In this document: piece after piece, positions 32,353-39,483 of the stretch
Layout of the letters: each line of letters starts with the position of its first letter
How positions within the stretch are numbered: position 1 is the stretch's first letter
The notes under the pieces: generated by a model
The model's input: only the letters and a program-made list of their open reading frames with translations
Databases searched by the model: none
What the model was told of the DNA's origin: nothing
Made by a program: the position numbers and the translations under genes
From: Staphylococcus schweitzeri
Lineage (GTDB): Bacteria > Bacillota > Bacilli > Staphylococcales > Staphylococcaceae
Direction of reading: 5' to 3'
DNA: 50,684 bases
Assembly (NCBI RefSeq): GCF_002902405.1
Contig: NZ_PPQS01000002.1
Coordinates: 1 to 50,684 of the forward strand

Positions 32353-33019
32353 TGTTTTCTCCTTTCAGCATTTTGTTGAGCCTCTCATCAACTTTTATCC
32401 ATGAGTCACGCAAGTGATATTTATCATCAAACGACTTAACGCCCATCGCATGTTGCTCGTTGTGATGTTCGCGACATAACGCTAATACATGTTTGTCGTA
32501 GTGGTTCATCTTGTTTCTGTTCATGCCTCTACCTACTGCCTCATAATGTGCCAAATCAGCGTGAGGCTTTCCGCAAATTACACAGTTGCGGTTGATAGTT
32601 GACCAGTATAAGAATGATTTATCTTGTTTCAGTAGGTCGCTTGTTTTGTAGCTAAGCGGTATATCATTGTGAAATATCCAATCAAGTGTTACTTCAATAA
32701 TTTGATTCGCTTGCATACGTGTGCAGTCACTTAACGAAATACTCTTGTCGTAGCCGTACAGAACCGTTACATATTCTTGGAACAAATACCTCATATAGTC
32801 ACGCGGTTGCCCTGTGTGGCTCTCTATGTCGTTACATAGTGCAAATATTTTTCTTCGTTGCTTGTCTGTTATTTTGAACGGGTCTTCGATTCGTAAATCA
32901 CATTCGACTTCGTAGCCGTTATCTAGTAATAACGTTTCTTTGTCTCCTAGCTCGGCACCCTCGATAACGACCGTTGTTGTGCCGTCATCTTGAGTGATAT
33001 AATTTTTGATTTGAGCCAT
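32324..33019 (-). CDS. HNHc-type nuclease (recombination module)
   Basis: The 231-aa protein has a C-terminal HNH zinc nuclease: CVICGKPHADLAHYEAVGRG with a Cys pair and His, then LALCREHHNEQHAMG with the second Cys and His pair. The N-terminal half (PFKITDKQRRKIFALCNDIE) may bind DNA. The family (HNHc_6 type) is typical of the ssb/annealase region of staphylococcal phages. Overlaps the replisome organizer gene by 29 bp. Confidence 0.85.
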   Translation of the reverse strand: MAQIKNYITQDDGTTTVVIEGAELGDKETLLLDNGYEVECDLRIEDPFKITDKQRRKIFALCNDIESHTGQPRDYMRYLFQEYVTVLYGYDKSISLSDCTRMQANQIIEVTLDWIFHNDIPLSYKTSDLLKQDKSFLYWSTINRNCVICGKPHADLAHYEAVGRGMNRNKMNHYDKHVLALCREHHNEQHAMGVKSFDDKYHLRDSWIKVDERLNKMLKGENNGRSIVDKT

Positions 33020-33030
33020 TTAATCACGTC

Positions 33031-33465
33031 CTAGAACGGTAAATCATCATCAGTAATGTCTATTGGACCATTAGCATTAGCGAACGGATTATTTTGTTGT
33101 CTATTCTGTGGTGCGTTATATGAATTGTTTTGTTGTTGGTTGTTACTCTTCGGTTCTAAGAATTGAACACTGTCCGCTACTACTTCTGTAACAAACACAC
33201 GTTGTCCGTCTTTGTTTTCGTAGTTACGTGTTTGTAGTCGTCCGTCTACACCAGCCAGCGATCCTTTAGAAAGGTAGTTTTTAACGTTTTCAGCTTGTTT
33301 TTTGAACACTACTACGTTTATAAAGTCTGCTTCACGCTCGCCTTGAGCATTCGTGAATGTTCTGTTTACTGCTAATGTGAATGTTCCTACATTTACGCCA
33401 TTTGGCGTGCTTCTTAATTCTGGGTCTTTTGTTAAGCGTCCTACTAATACTGTTCTGTTTAACAT
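33031..33465 (-). CDS. ssb: Single-stranded DNA-binding protein
   Basis: The 144-aa protein has a standard SSB OB fold ([51 protein letters not shown]), a Gln- and Asn-rich linker and the acidic tip DITDDDLPF that binds partner proteins. It coats single strands in phage replication and recombination and probably assists the annealing protein encoded just upstream (1-bp overlap). Confidence 0.95.
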   Translation of the reverse strand: MLNRTVLVGRLTKDPELRSTPNGVNVGTFTLAVNRTFTNAQGEREADFINVVVFKKQAENVKNYLSKGSLAGVDGRLQTRNYENKDGQRVFVTEVVADSVQFLEPKSNNQQQNNSYNAPQNRQQNNPFANANGPIDITDDDLPF

Positions 33466-34088
33466 TATTGTTTCTCCTCACTATCCAATTGTTTTAATCC
33501 CGCATCTAATTTTTGGTGTGCTTCTGCGATTTGTTTTTGACTTAATTTATTAATGTTAGATATTTTTAGCCATCTCATAGTTTTGTCGATAGTTGCATCT
33601 CGCCCTTTTTCTTGAGATAAGTTCACAAACTGATTGATACGCTCCTCTAGTTCTGTAATATCATTGTCACTTGCACTTGGAAGTTCCTCGCCGTTGTAGA
33701 TATATAAACCTAAACCGTGTAAAGCCGAAGCTTTAACGAAACATCGTTTTTGTGCTTTATTGATATCAAAAGTTGTTGCACTACCTTTAGCAAGCGATTT
33801 ATTTCTAAAATCCAATACTGGTAGCCATTCAGTCTCTGTACTACCTTTCACAGTCACAGATACCTGTACAAAATAGCCCTCTGGTGTAGCCAAATAAGGT
33901 ACAAAATAATTTTCTGTGTTAATATCTGGATGTGGAAACTCGTGCACTCTTACTGTGTAGTTTGGGTCAATCTTTTTCAGCTCTTGATGTGCATATGACC
34001 ATGCTAGATAAGTTAATCCATTTTTTTGTTCTGTATGATCATTCACATTTTTACTGTTTAACTGTTCGAATAATGTTTGTTCAGTCAT
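33465..34088 (-). CDS. DUF1071/Rad52-like single-strand annealing protein
   Basis: The 207-aa protein begins [20 protein letters not shown] and contains [40 protein letters not shown] and [20 protein letters not shown], the pattern of DUF1071 (Sak3-like, Rad52 superfamily) recombinases. It would anneal complementary strands with SSB. Phage annealing proteins of several families are reported to induce a SaPI by binding its Stl repressor, so this may be a second SaPI inducer. No typical exonuclease gene is next to it. Confidence 0.82.
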   Translation of the reverse strand: MTEQTLFEQLNSKNVNDHTEQKNGLTYLAWSYAHQELKKIDPNYTVRVHEFPHPDINTENYFVPYLATPEGYFVQVSVTVKGSTETEWLPVLDFRNKSLAKGSATTFDINKAQKRCFVKASALHGLGLYIYNGEELPSASDNDITELEERINQFVNLSQEKGRDATIDKTMRWLKISNINKLSQKQIAEAHQKLDAGLKQLDSEEKQ

Positions 34089-34302
34089 GTTCTACCTCCT
34101 CATATTCAATTGTTTCTGTCACTGTTTTCTTAATTACTTTGTGCTTAGACATATCGATAACAGTTTTGTCTAGTCCGTCGAATTCCCTCGCGTCTCTTCT
34201 ATCGGTTGAATATTTTATTGTGTCGTAAACTTCTGTTGGGCGATTTGTGATATATAAATCTTCGCCTTTGCGTTTAATTAAATACGTTACGGTCTTCTTC
34301 AT
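34081..34302 (-). CDS. DUF2483-like protein, 73 aa
   Basis: MKKTVTYLIKRKGEDLYITN begins a small beta-rich protein matching DUF2483. GGGGAGGC precedes the ATG. It overlaps the annealing protein by 8 bp and the upstream gene by 29 bp. Function unknown. Confidence 0.78.
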   Translation of the reverse strand: MKKTVTYLIKRKGEDLYITNRPTEVYDTIKYSTDRRDAREFDGLDKTVIDMSKHKVIKKTVTETIEYEEVEHD

Positions 34303-34546
34303 TTATTAACGCCTCCCCTGCAATGACACGTTTCATTTGCTCGTATACTTCTTGGACTTCTTCGTTGGAACAGTTAGTACTAATGTATAAATGACTAGCA
34401 CCTACTTCGTAACGATTATCAATATGGAACAAATAAACTGTAATTATTCCACTTTTACGTCTTGCAAATTGGCACTCAACTTTTACATCAGAATGCAAAA
34501 TCAGTTCATTTAATTCGTTAGCTATTCTTAATAGTTTATGGTTCAT
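34274..34546 (-). CDS. Conserved early phage protein, 90 aa
   Basis: MNHKLLRIANELNELILHSD starts a small alpha-beta protein with a C-terminal helix (CSNEEVQEVYEQMKRVIAGE). It is soluble with no recognised catalytic residues. It overlaps the DUF2483-like gene by 29 bp. Function unknown. Confidence 0.72.
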   Translation of the reverse strand: MNHKLLRIANELNELILHSDVKVECQFARRKSGIITVYLFHIDNRYEVGASHLYISTNCSNEEVQEVYEQMKRVIAGEALINEEDRNVFN

Positions 34547-34555
34547 ATTTGCCTC

Positions 34556-34816
34556 CTACCATTTCATGACTAAGTTAATTAATCTGTCTTGTTCGTCTGT
34601 GTTAAATTCAATCCATTCATAAATTGTTTGTTTTAAAATATCTAACGCTGTGTATAAATCGTTCTCGTCAGAAACTATTATTCCGTCAATCGAATTATCT
34701 TCGTGGTCTAAAACAACTATCTCGACGCTAAAATTATGTCTCTTAACTCTTAATTGAAAATCAAACCCATCTACATTAATTATTTTTCGACATACGTCAC
34801 CCGTTTTGTAATACAT
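34556..34816 (-). CDS. DUF1108-like protein
   Basis: The 86-aa protein (MYYKTGDVCRKIINVDGFDF) ends EWIEFNTDEQDRLINLVMKW, the conserved end I associate with DUF1108. It is soluble and probably alpha-beta. It starts 4 bp after the DUF2482-like gene. Function unknown. Confidence 0.8.
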   Translation of the reverse strand: MYYKTGDVCRKIINVDGFDFQLRVKRHNFSVEIVVLDHEDNSIDGIIVSDENDLYTALDILKQTIYEWIEFNTDEQDRLINLVMKW

Positions 34817-34820
34817 TGTT

Positions 34821-35123
34821 TTAGCCCTCCTTGTTGTTATCTATAGTAAGAAATTTTTGTAGTTTACGTTTTTGAATGGCGTTAATGACATCGTCGAAAT
34901 TAGTAGCATTATCCAATAATTCAGCAAGATTAAAAGCATTGCCAAGCGCAGAACTTGAACTTTTTATGAAATCTCCGTCGCTAACTCCTATTGCTGAGAA
35001 AAACAAAATATCAAATTTACTTTCTCTCTTAATTTCTTTCGCTAAATCATACAGTTCTGAGGTTTTTTCACCTAATAAACCCCTTAATTCGTCCTGAGTC
35101 ATGTCTTTATAGTTTTTAGTCAT
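34821..35123 (-). CDS. DUF2482-like protein
   Basis: MTKNYKDMTQDELRGLLGEK begins a 100-aa helical protein resembling DUF2482 of staphylococcal phages. GGAGGAAGT lies before the ATG. Ser-rich middle (IKSSSSALGNAFNLAELLDN). Function unknown. Confidence 0.8.
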   Translation of the reverse strand: MTKNYKDMTQDELRGLLGEKTSELYDLAKEIKRESKFDILFFSAIGVSDGDFIKSSSSALGNAFNLAELLDNATNFDDVINAIQKRKLQKFLTIDNNKEG

Positions 35124-35192
35124 AGTTGACTTCCTCCTTGTTTAGTTTTATATTGAACGTAAGTTTATATTTCTAATTACTTTTCTGTTACC

Positions 35193-35225
35193 TGTTGGCG
35201 CATGTAACAGAATTTTTTATTTTTT
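35193..35225 (+). terminator. Rightward terminator inside the leftward early operon
   Basis: On the plus strand CTGTTAC / GTAACAG encloses a 12-nt loop and runs into AATTTTTTATTTTTT. The T run is on the plus strand only; leftward transcription would meet A-rich sequence. It lies just after the 53-aa membrane gene. It may stop transcripts arriving from the opposite direction. Confidence 0.5.
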
Positions 35226-35378
35226 ATAAAAGCATTCTTTAAAAAATTGGAATGTTGCGATACTTGCGAATCCTGCAATTGACCACGCTGTAGTGAAGTA
35301 TAGAAACGGCATAAGTACAATCGCTAAGACCGTAAAGCATAGTACTGCTAATAGGTAGCTTTTATAAATATTGCTCAT
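35217..35378 (-). CDS. Small two-helix membrane protein, 53 aa
   Basis: The frame MSNIYKSYLLAVLCFTVLAI continues VLMPFLYFTTAWSIAGFASI and ends FFKECFYKK: two hydrophobic helices and a charged end. GGAGG lies 8 bases before the ATG. It is typical of early regions of staphylococcal phages. Function unknown. Confidence 0.7.
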   Translation of the reverse strand: MSNIYKSYLLAVLCFTVLAIVLMPFLYFTTAWSIAGFASIATFQFFKECFYKK

Positions 35379-35390
35379 TTGATAATCCTC

Positions 35391-35600
35391 CTATAATTCG
35401 TATTCATTAATCATTAAATTGGTACCGATAAATTGAATAGCTTTGTCAATTTTTATATAACGCTTTTGTCCTCGACCAAATCTGTACATGCATTCTTTTT
35501 GAAACTCTTTGTTCGAGTAAACTTTTTTCTCTAGATCATCTTTTGAAATGCCACTTATTTTTACAAACGCATTTGCGTCTGCATATCCGATGTATTCCAT
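35391..35600 (-). CDS. DUF771-like protein, 69 aa
   Basis: From the ATG at 35600 the protein reads MEYIGYADANAFVKISGISK, with RFGRGQKRYIKIDKAIQFIG later, matching the DUF771 family of phage DNA-binding-like proteins. GGAGGGG precedes the ATG; an upstream TTG codon is less likely. Function unknown, perhaps an excisionase-like or regulatory winged helix. Confidence 0.75.
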   Translation of the reverse strand: MEYIGYADANAFVKISGISKDDLEKKVYSNKEFQKECMYRFGRGQKRYIKIDKAIQFIGTNLMINEYEL

Positions 35601-35612
35601 ATTCAACCCCTC

Positions 35613-36350
35613 CTATATTTCGTTTTCAAATTTCATTTCAATTTGCTTGATTCTGTATAAAGTAGCTTGTGACGGGAACCAATTAGCAATCATTTCAATT
35701 ACATCGTCGAAATGTTTTTGTCTTACGTTCGTTCTTGAACTCGCGCCAGTCATCTTTTTCACTTCTGAATTAATATCCCTGAATAATTCGCTACGTTGTT
35801 TTTGGTTTGTTATCGCATGTAGCCTTTGGATATGTGCAACTCTTTGATTAATAGTTCTAGTTAAGAAATTGTAATCTCCCGCATCCAGTTTTTGATTTTC
35901 TTTCAAATCAACAACATCATCTTTCACGTTTTTAATTTCTTGTTTAGTTTCTTCTGTAGCTTCAAACATTAATCTCAATGCTTGCATTGGGTCGCTAGGT
36001 ACTTGGTACGCACCAGTTCTTCTTAAAGTTGGTAAAACTTCCGATGTTACCCAGCGTTTGAATTTCCTAGCGGTTTCTCTAATGTTTTCGTTTTTACTTT
36101 GTTTAGAAGCGTCAAAGATTAAACTGTATAATCCAGATTCGTTGATGATGATCATATTTCTGTTTTGACCTGACGCACTAATTTGGTGCATCAGCCTATC
36201 TTCGCTATCAACATGATTGCGTATGGCGTTATCTGCTCGTGCATACCCTAAAATTTCAGCAACATCTTTACCTAAAAAGAAGGGTTCTCCTTCCACTTCA
36301 ATTTTCCTTACTGGTAATTCTTCAAAATTAAATGTTTGTAATGCTTGCAT
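35613..36350 (-). CDS. ant: Phage antirepressor (BRO-N plus ORF6C-type domain)
   Basis: The 245-aa protein has an N-terminal BRO domain (FNFEELPVRKIEVEGEPFFL, GKDVAEILGYARADNAIRNH, SGLYSLIFDASKQSKNENIR) and a C-terminal ORF6C-like part. Such antirepressors help switch from lysogeny to lysis by disabling CI. AAAGGAG precedes the ATG. It normally follows cro closely in the early operon; here the oppositely oriented gene 36407-37039 and two small genes intervene. Confidence 0.88.
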   Translation of the reverse strand: MQALQTFNFEELPVRKIEVEGEPFFLGKDVAEILGYARADNAIRNHVDSEDRLMHQISASGQNRNMIIINESGLYSLIFDASKQSKNENIRETARKFKRWVTSEVLPTLRRTGAYQVPSDPMQALRLMFEATEETKQEIKNVKDDVVDLKENQKLDAGDYNFLTRTINQRVAHIQRLHAITNQKQRSELFRDINSEVKKMTGASSRTNVRQKHFDDVIEMIANWFPSQATLYRIKQIEMKFENEI

Positions 36351-36370
36351 ATTGTTTATGCTCCTTTCGT

Positions 36371-36377
36371 GTATAAT
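36371..36377 (+). promoter_or_regulatory. Possible -10 for the rightward gene
   Basis: TGTATAAT lies 30 bp before the rightward GTG start, between two divergent genes. No -35 at ideal spacing is visible (TTGCAT at 36345-36350 is 21 bp upstream). Weak evidence for a dedicated promoter. Confidence 0.35.
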
Positions 36378-36406
36378 TTAGTTATCAACCTAAGGAGGTG
36401 ATATTG

Positions 36407-37039
36407 GTGTATATTGACCCTTTAAAAGATGTTCGTTTATCTATTAATAACGTAATTAGTAATGTTGAAATTTCTAAAAGTATGGCAATGAAACAGTCTT
36501 TAAAACTTAAGTACCAATTAGATATAATTAATAGAAACAACATAAATTTATTTTCTGACTTCAAAGTAGACTTTCATCTAAACAACTTAATTGAAATGAA
36601 TTTTAATTTGCGTAATTCTTTTTCATCTCTAACATTTCAAAGAAATTTATTTTCTGAAGAAGCGATAAAATCTTTTAAGGAACTCTATAGGTTTGATGAT
36701 GAAATAGTGCTTCAAGCTCAACAGACCATTAGAGATTTTTATATCAATCCAACTGCTGTCTCTACTTTGGCTGAAACCATCAATTCGACCTATCCAGTAA
36801 ATGAGCAAGATACCTATAAAAGAAACGAGAAATTTGTCAATCGTATCAAAAATGATTTTCCACATCCTTTCAAAAGTTTTATCAGGTTCTCTAGTGGATT
36901 TGTGGCAAGTGTTGACACTCAAAACTTTGTAACAAACTATATAAACGAGAATGATTTACATATTCAAAACTCATTGATAGTCGCTATAGTTTGTTTATTT
37001 AGTTTTTTATCAACTTATTGTTCATATTTAAAAAAGTAG
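36407..37039 (+). CDS. Rightward gene in the early operon, 210 aa, unknown
   Basis: The protein (MYIDPLKDVRLSINNVISNV) is mostly helical and soluble, very rich in Asn, Phe, Ile and Ser, with one hydrophobic helix at the extreme C-terminus (NSLIVAIVCLFSFLSTYCSY followed by LKK). That predicts a cytoplasmic domain anchored by its tail in the membrane. GTG at 36407 is chosen because AAGGAGG lies 8 bases before it. It lies against the direction of the surrounding early genes and ends near a weak hairpin (37072-37090). A lysogen-expressed exclusion or abortive-infection role would fit topology and orientation, but no domain is recognised. Confidence 0.75.
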   Translation: MYIDPLKDVRLSINNVISNVEISKSMAMKQSLKLKYQLDIINRNNINLFSDFKVDFHLNNLIEMNFNLRNSFSSLTFQRNLFSEEAIKSFKELYRFDDEIVLQAQQTIRDFYINPTAVSTLAETINSTYPVNEQDTYKRNEKFVNRIKNDFPHPFKSFIRFSSGFVASVDTQNFVTNYINENDLHIQNSLIVAIVCLFSFLSTYCSYLKK

Positions 37040-37071
37040 AGAACAAAACCACTAGTATGTCCGTAACATTG

Positions 37072-37090
37072 CTAAGCAAATTAGCTTTTA
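37072..37090 (+). terminator. Weak terminator after the rightward gene
   Basis: GCTAA-GCAAA-TTAGC followed by TTTT on the plus strand, about 35 bp after the stop of the 210-aa gene. The stem is only 5 bp, so termination may be partial. Confidence 0.4.
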
Positions 37091-37108
37091 ATTATCTAAC
37101 ACAAAAAT

Positions 37109-37306
37109 TTAATCTAACTTAAATTCTTTTCCATCTATTAATCCATAAAAGTTATTTTTTAAATGCGGATGTCTTTCAAGCGTCATTTCAATAAAACGCG
37201 GGTCTATCATTAAGTCGTAGCCATCGTTGTATTGAATATTAACGGGTCGTCTATTACCTTCTTCGTCATAGTAGTAATAGATGACTTTTTTGTTTTGAGC
37301 TTGCAT
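37109..37306 (-). CDS. Conserved early phage protein, 65 aa
   Basis: MQAQNKKVIYYYYDEEGNRR begins a small protein with a C-terminal HPHLKNNFYGLIDGKEFKLD. AAAGGAGGCG precedes the ATG. It lies two genes downstream of cro and directly beside the rightward gene. Familiar from staphylococcal phages, function unknown. Confidence 0.75.
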   Translation of the reverse strand: MQAQNKKVIYYYYDEEGNRRPVNIQYNDGYDLMIDPRFIEMTLERHPHLKNNFYGLIDGKEFKLD

Positions 37307-37334
37307 TTGTACGCCTCCTTTAAATTTTCTAATA

Positions 37335-37363
37335 GGAAAGTGAACGTCACTGATTCACTTTCC
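37335..37363 (-). terminator. Perfect 10-bp hairpin after the 102-aa gene
   Basis: GGAAAGTGAA / TTCACTTTCC with a 9-nt loop overlaps the stop region of the 102-aa gene. It is followed by TATTAGAAAATTT, not a T run, so it may be an attenuator or an RNA-stability or processing element rather than a strong terminator. Confidence 0.4.
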
Positions 37364-37655
37364 GCCACTCTGTTAAATCAGTAACTTTGTTATCACTTTC
37401 AACACCGTTAAGCTTGTCTAATGCTTTCACTACTTTTTGGAACTCTTTGATAGCACTTCGTAGCTTGTCAGTAATTTCATCTTCTACCATTTCCAAACCT
37501 GCGAATGCATCATCACTGTTCATGCTTAGATGTTTGTTGAAAAGATCTCGAGTGTATCTTATTTCTTTAAGTGATTTATCATAAGCTTCAATTTGTCCTG
37601 AAAGGTTATGATATTTTAGTTGTAGTTTTACTAATTTTAATGATTGGTCTTGCAT
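37347..37655 (-). CDS. Coiled-coil early protein, 102 aa
   Basis: From the ATG at 37655 (AAGGAGG eight bases upstream) the protein reads MQDQSLKLVKLQLKYHNLSG and is almost entirely helical with heptads (KEIRYTRDLFNKHLSMNSDD, RSAIKEFQKVVKALDKLNGV). It starts 14 bp after the cro stop and is the second gene of the early operon. An earlier in-frame TTG would overlap the ribosome site. Function unknown. Confidence 0.72.
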   Translation of the reverse strand: MQDQSLKLVKLQLKYHNLSGQIEAYDKSLKEIRYTRDLFNKHLSMNSDDAFAGLEMVEDEITDKLRSAIKEFQKVVKALDKLNGVESDNKVTDLTEWRKVNQ

Positions 37656-37669
37656 TTGTTGTGCCTCCT

Positions 37670-37939
37670 TCAAGATGTTTGTTTTTCTTTTTCTTTAAAT
37701 GCTAAAATAATTGATTTCTTCTTATCATTCATGAATACGAAATTTTCGTATTCATTGCCCAAAAAAATATCATCGTATTTAACATTAAAAGCTCTTATAT
37801 ATTTAGAAAGTAAACTGTCTTTAATATTAGTAGAGTCTTTTTCCATATTTTGAATTGTACGTGATGAGACCTTAAACAAATCCCCTAACTCTTCTTGAGT
37901 CAATCCGTAATCAGTCCTCAACTCTTTTAATGTTTTCAT
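37670..37939 (-). CDS. cro: Cro-like repressor
   Basis: The 89-aa protein (MKTLKELRTDYGLTQEELGD) is an XRE-type helix-turn-helix: LTQEELGDLFKVSSRTIQNM is the DNA-binding pair of helices. The ATG at 37939 follows AAAGGCGGTGA; the longer frame upstream would run through the operators and is rejected. It is divergent from cI with about 130 bp of operator DNA between. It should turn off the CI promoter during lytic growth. Its coding sequence contains a perfect 25-bp palindrome identical to the operator core. Confidence 0.88.
   Translation of the reverse strand: MKTLKELRTDYGLTQEELGDLFKVSSRTIQNMEKDSTNIKDSLLSKYIRAFNVKYDDIFLGNEYENFVFMNDKKKSIILAFKEKEKQTS
37731..37755. promoter_or_regulatory. Operator-like palindrome inside cro
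   Basis: A 25-bp perfect inverted repeat (ATGAATACGAAA-T-TTTCGTATTCAT, shown as arms) lies in the last third of cro. Its inner 17 bp are identical to the operator at 37971-37987. It is more symmetric than the intergenic sites, suggesting a strong secondary repressor site that could give DNA looping or a transcription roadblock. Confidence 0.65.
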
Positions 37940-37964
37940 GTTGTCACCGCCTTTCGGTAACACT

Positions 37965-37993
37965 AATATAATACGAAATTTTCGTATTGTCAA
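37965..37993 (-). promoter_or_regulatory. Early leftward promoter
   Basis: On the minus strand TTGACA (37988-37993), 17-bp spacer and TATATT (37965-37970). The spacer holds the operator at 37971-37987, so repressor binding would block RNA polymerase. It drives cro and the early genes. Confidence 0.82.
37971..37987. promoter_or_regulatory. Operator O1 (17 bp)
   Basis: ATACGAAATTTTCGTAT is a perfect palindrome around one central base, placed between -35 and -10 of the leftward promoter. Repeated exactly inside cro and with one change at 38031-38047. Confidence 0.75.
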
Positions 37994-37999
37994 CATTAA

Positions 38000-38016
38000 A
38001 TACGTTTTTTTCGTAA
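38000..38016. promoter_or_regulatory. Weak operator O2
   Basis: ATACGTTTTTTTCGTAA matches 13 of 17 bases of O1 and keeps both outer half-site cores (TACG / CGTA). It lies midway between O1 and O3 and could be a lower-affinity site. Confidence 0.45.
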
Positions 38017-38021
38017 AAAAC

Positions 38022-38050
38022 TTTACTATGATATGAAATTTTCGTATAAT
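38022..38050 (+). promoter_or_regulatory. Lysogenic promoter for cI
   Basis: TTTACT (38022-38027), 17-bp spacer, TATAAT (38045-38050) on the plus strand. Operator O3 (38031-38047) covers the spacer and -10, so Cro or high CI would repress it. Drives cI and probably the lysogeny genes behind it. Confidence 0.75.
38031..38047. promoter_or_regulatory. Operator O3
   Basis: ATATGAAATTTTCGTAT differs from O1 at one base and overlaps the cI promoter, the arrangement expected for autoregulation of CI and repression by Cro. Confidence 0.7.
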
Positions 38051-38072
38051 AAGAAAAAAGGAGGTAAGTAAT

Positions 38073-38786
38073 ATGAACAAAGAAAGAAATATTATCATAG
38101 CCAAAAACATTAGAAAATTTCTCAACGATTCAAATATGTCTCAAAAGAAACTTGCTGAACTCATTAACATAAAACCATCTACTTTAAGCGATTATTTAAA
38201 TTTACGTTCCAACCCCTCTCATGGCGTTATACAAAGGATAGCTGATGTTTTCGAGGTTGGTAAAAGCGACATAGATACTACATACAAAGACGATAACGAC
38301 ATCACTTCCATATACAACAAACTCACACCTCCACGACAACAAAACGTACTTAACTATGCAAATGAACAATTAGAAGAACAGAATTCTAAAGGCGATAACA
38401 TTGTTGATATTAATTCATATAAACAGGATAAAATTGCAGTTAACGTCAATGGCTGTGTCTCTGCGGGTGTGGGAGAACGCCTACACGGTGAAACATTGTT
38501 CACTGAAATGGTTAAAGCCCCTGTTCCTCCACATGATTTAGCATTAAAAGTTAATGGCGATTCTATGGAGCCTATGTTTAAAGATGGCGAAATCATATTT
38601 GTGGAGAAAACTCACAATATAAAGAATGGGCAAATAGGTATATTCATCATCGAAGAAGAGGCTTATGTTAAGAAAGTCTTCGTTGAGGATGACAGATTGA
38701 CTTTAGTTTCACTGAATAAAGAATACCGCGACCTTCACTTTTATAGAAATGAAAGTGTGAGGTTGGTTGGAAAAGTTATTTTATAG
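38073..38786 (+). CDS. cI: CI-like repressor with S24 autocleavage domain
   Basis: The 237-aa protein has an N-terminal HTH (MSQKKLAELINIKPSTLSDY) and a C-terminal LexA/CI-type S24 peptidase. The cleavage site is probably Ala131-Gly132 in CVSAGVG, the nucleophile Ser164 (NGDSMEPMF) and the general base Lys200 or Lys201 (AYVKKV). DNA damage should therefore induce this prophage through RecA. GGAGGTAAG precedes the ATG. It is divergent from cro and shares operators with it. Lipoprotein and toxin-like genes follow on the same strand with no clear terminator between, so they may be co-expressed in the lysogen. Confidence 0.93.
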   Translation: MNKERNIIIAKNIRKFLNDSNMSQKKLAELINIKPSTLSDYLNLRSNPSHGVIQRIADVFEVGKSDIDTTYKDDNDITSIYNKLTPPRQQNVLNYANEQLEEQNSKGDNIVDINSYKQDKIAVNVNGCVSAGVGERLHGETLFTEMVKAPVPPHDLALKVNGDSMEPMFKDGEIIFVEKTHNIKNGQIGIFIIEEEAYVKKVFVEDDRLTLVSLNKEYRDLHFYRNESVRLVGKVIL

Positions 38787-38803
38787 TTAAAGGAGAAATG
38801 AGA

Positions 38804-39418
38804 ATGAAAAGATTGTTGAGTTTATTATTAGCAAGTGCAGTAGTTTTAAGTGCATGTGGTAGCGATGATAATGAGAAAAAAGAAAAGAAAGAAAATAACG
38901 AAACAAAGAAAGAGAACAAAAAACTTAATAGTAACAATAAGGAAAAAGATGTTACAAAAACACCTGCAAATAACAACGTTGATAATAATCAAGTTAATGT
39001 TAATGAAAAGAATATACAGAAAATAAACTTTAATAACATTACGGACAGAAATACTTTAAAGTCAATTATTTATGGAAATTATAATGAATTAGACAAAATC
39101 AATGCATATAATAGCGCAGTAGCAAACGGTGTGATTCCGCAAGGTAATGTTATGGAGGGTCCAGCTATTGCAGCTTTCGAAAGTTCCTTAAGAGTTGAAA
39201 GTGGAGCAGAAAAATCAATATATTCGTCAGCCCCTGAAAAGAGAGATTACGATAATAATGGTGTATATCGTACTGAGCAAGAGCAAAAGGCTCATGAAAA
39301 TTGGGTGAATGATCAAGTTGAGTGGGCAAACGCTTCAGAAGCTGAAAAAGAACAAATTCGTAAACGAGATGCTGAGAAATATGGATATGAATATAATCCA
39401 GATGATTATAAAGAGTAA
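38804..39418 (+). CDS. Prophage lipoprotein, candidate exclusion protein
   Basis: The 204-aa protein has a lipoprotein signal: MKRLLSLLLASAVVLSACGS with lipobox LSAC and modified Cys18. A long Lys-, Asn- and Glu-rich linker (20-75) is followed by a small domain ending WVNDQVEWANASEAEKEQIR. It would be anchored on the outer face of the membrane. I chose the ATG at 38804, eight bases after GGAG; the ATG six bases earlier is too close. Lipoproteins next to phage repressors often block DNA entry of related phages (as in streptococcal TP-J34), so superinfection exclusion is a reasonable guess. Confidence 0.85.
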   Translation: MKRLLSLLLASAVVLSACGSDDNEKKEKKENNETKKENKKLNSNNKEKDVTKTPANNNVDNNQVNVNEKNIQKINFNNITDRNTLKSIIYGNYNELDKINAYNSAVANGVIPQGNVMEGPAIAAFESSLRVESGAEKSIYSSAPEKRDYDNNGVYRTEQEQKAHENWVNDQVEWANASEAEKEQIRKRDAEKYGYEYNPDDYKE

Positions 39419-39483
39419 TAGTATCAATATGCAACTTTGATAAAAAGCCACTACTACGATATACGTTAAAAGGAGGTGAAATC

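Noticed and set aside
36647..36922. 91-aa minus-strand frame beneath the rightward gene
   Set aside because: It would restore a continuous leftward operon, but lacks a ribosome site and has shadow-like composition. The rightward frame has a perfect ribosome site.
37940..38125. N-terminal extension of Cro to 151 aa
   Set aside because: The extension would read through both promoters and operators. The ATG at 37939 has a clear ribosome site and gives the normal Cro length.
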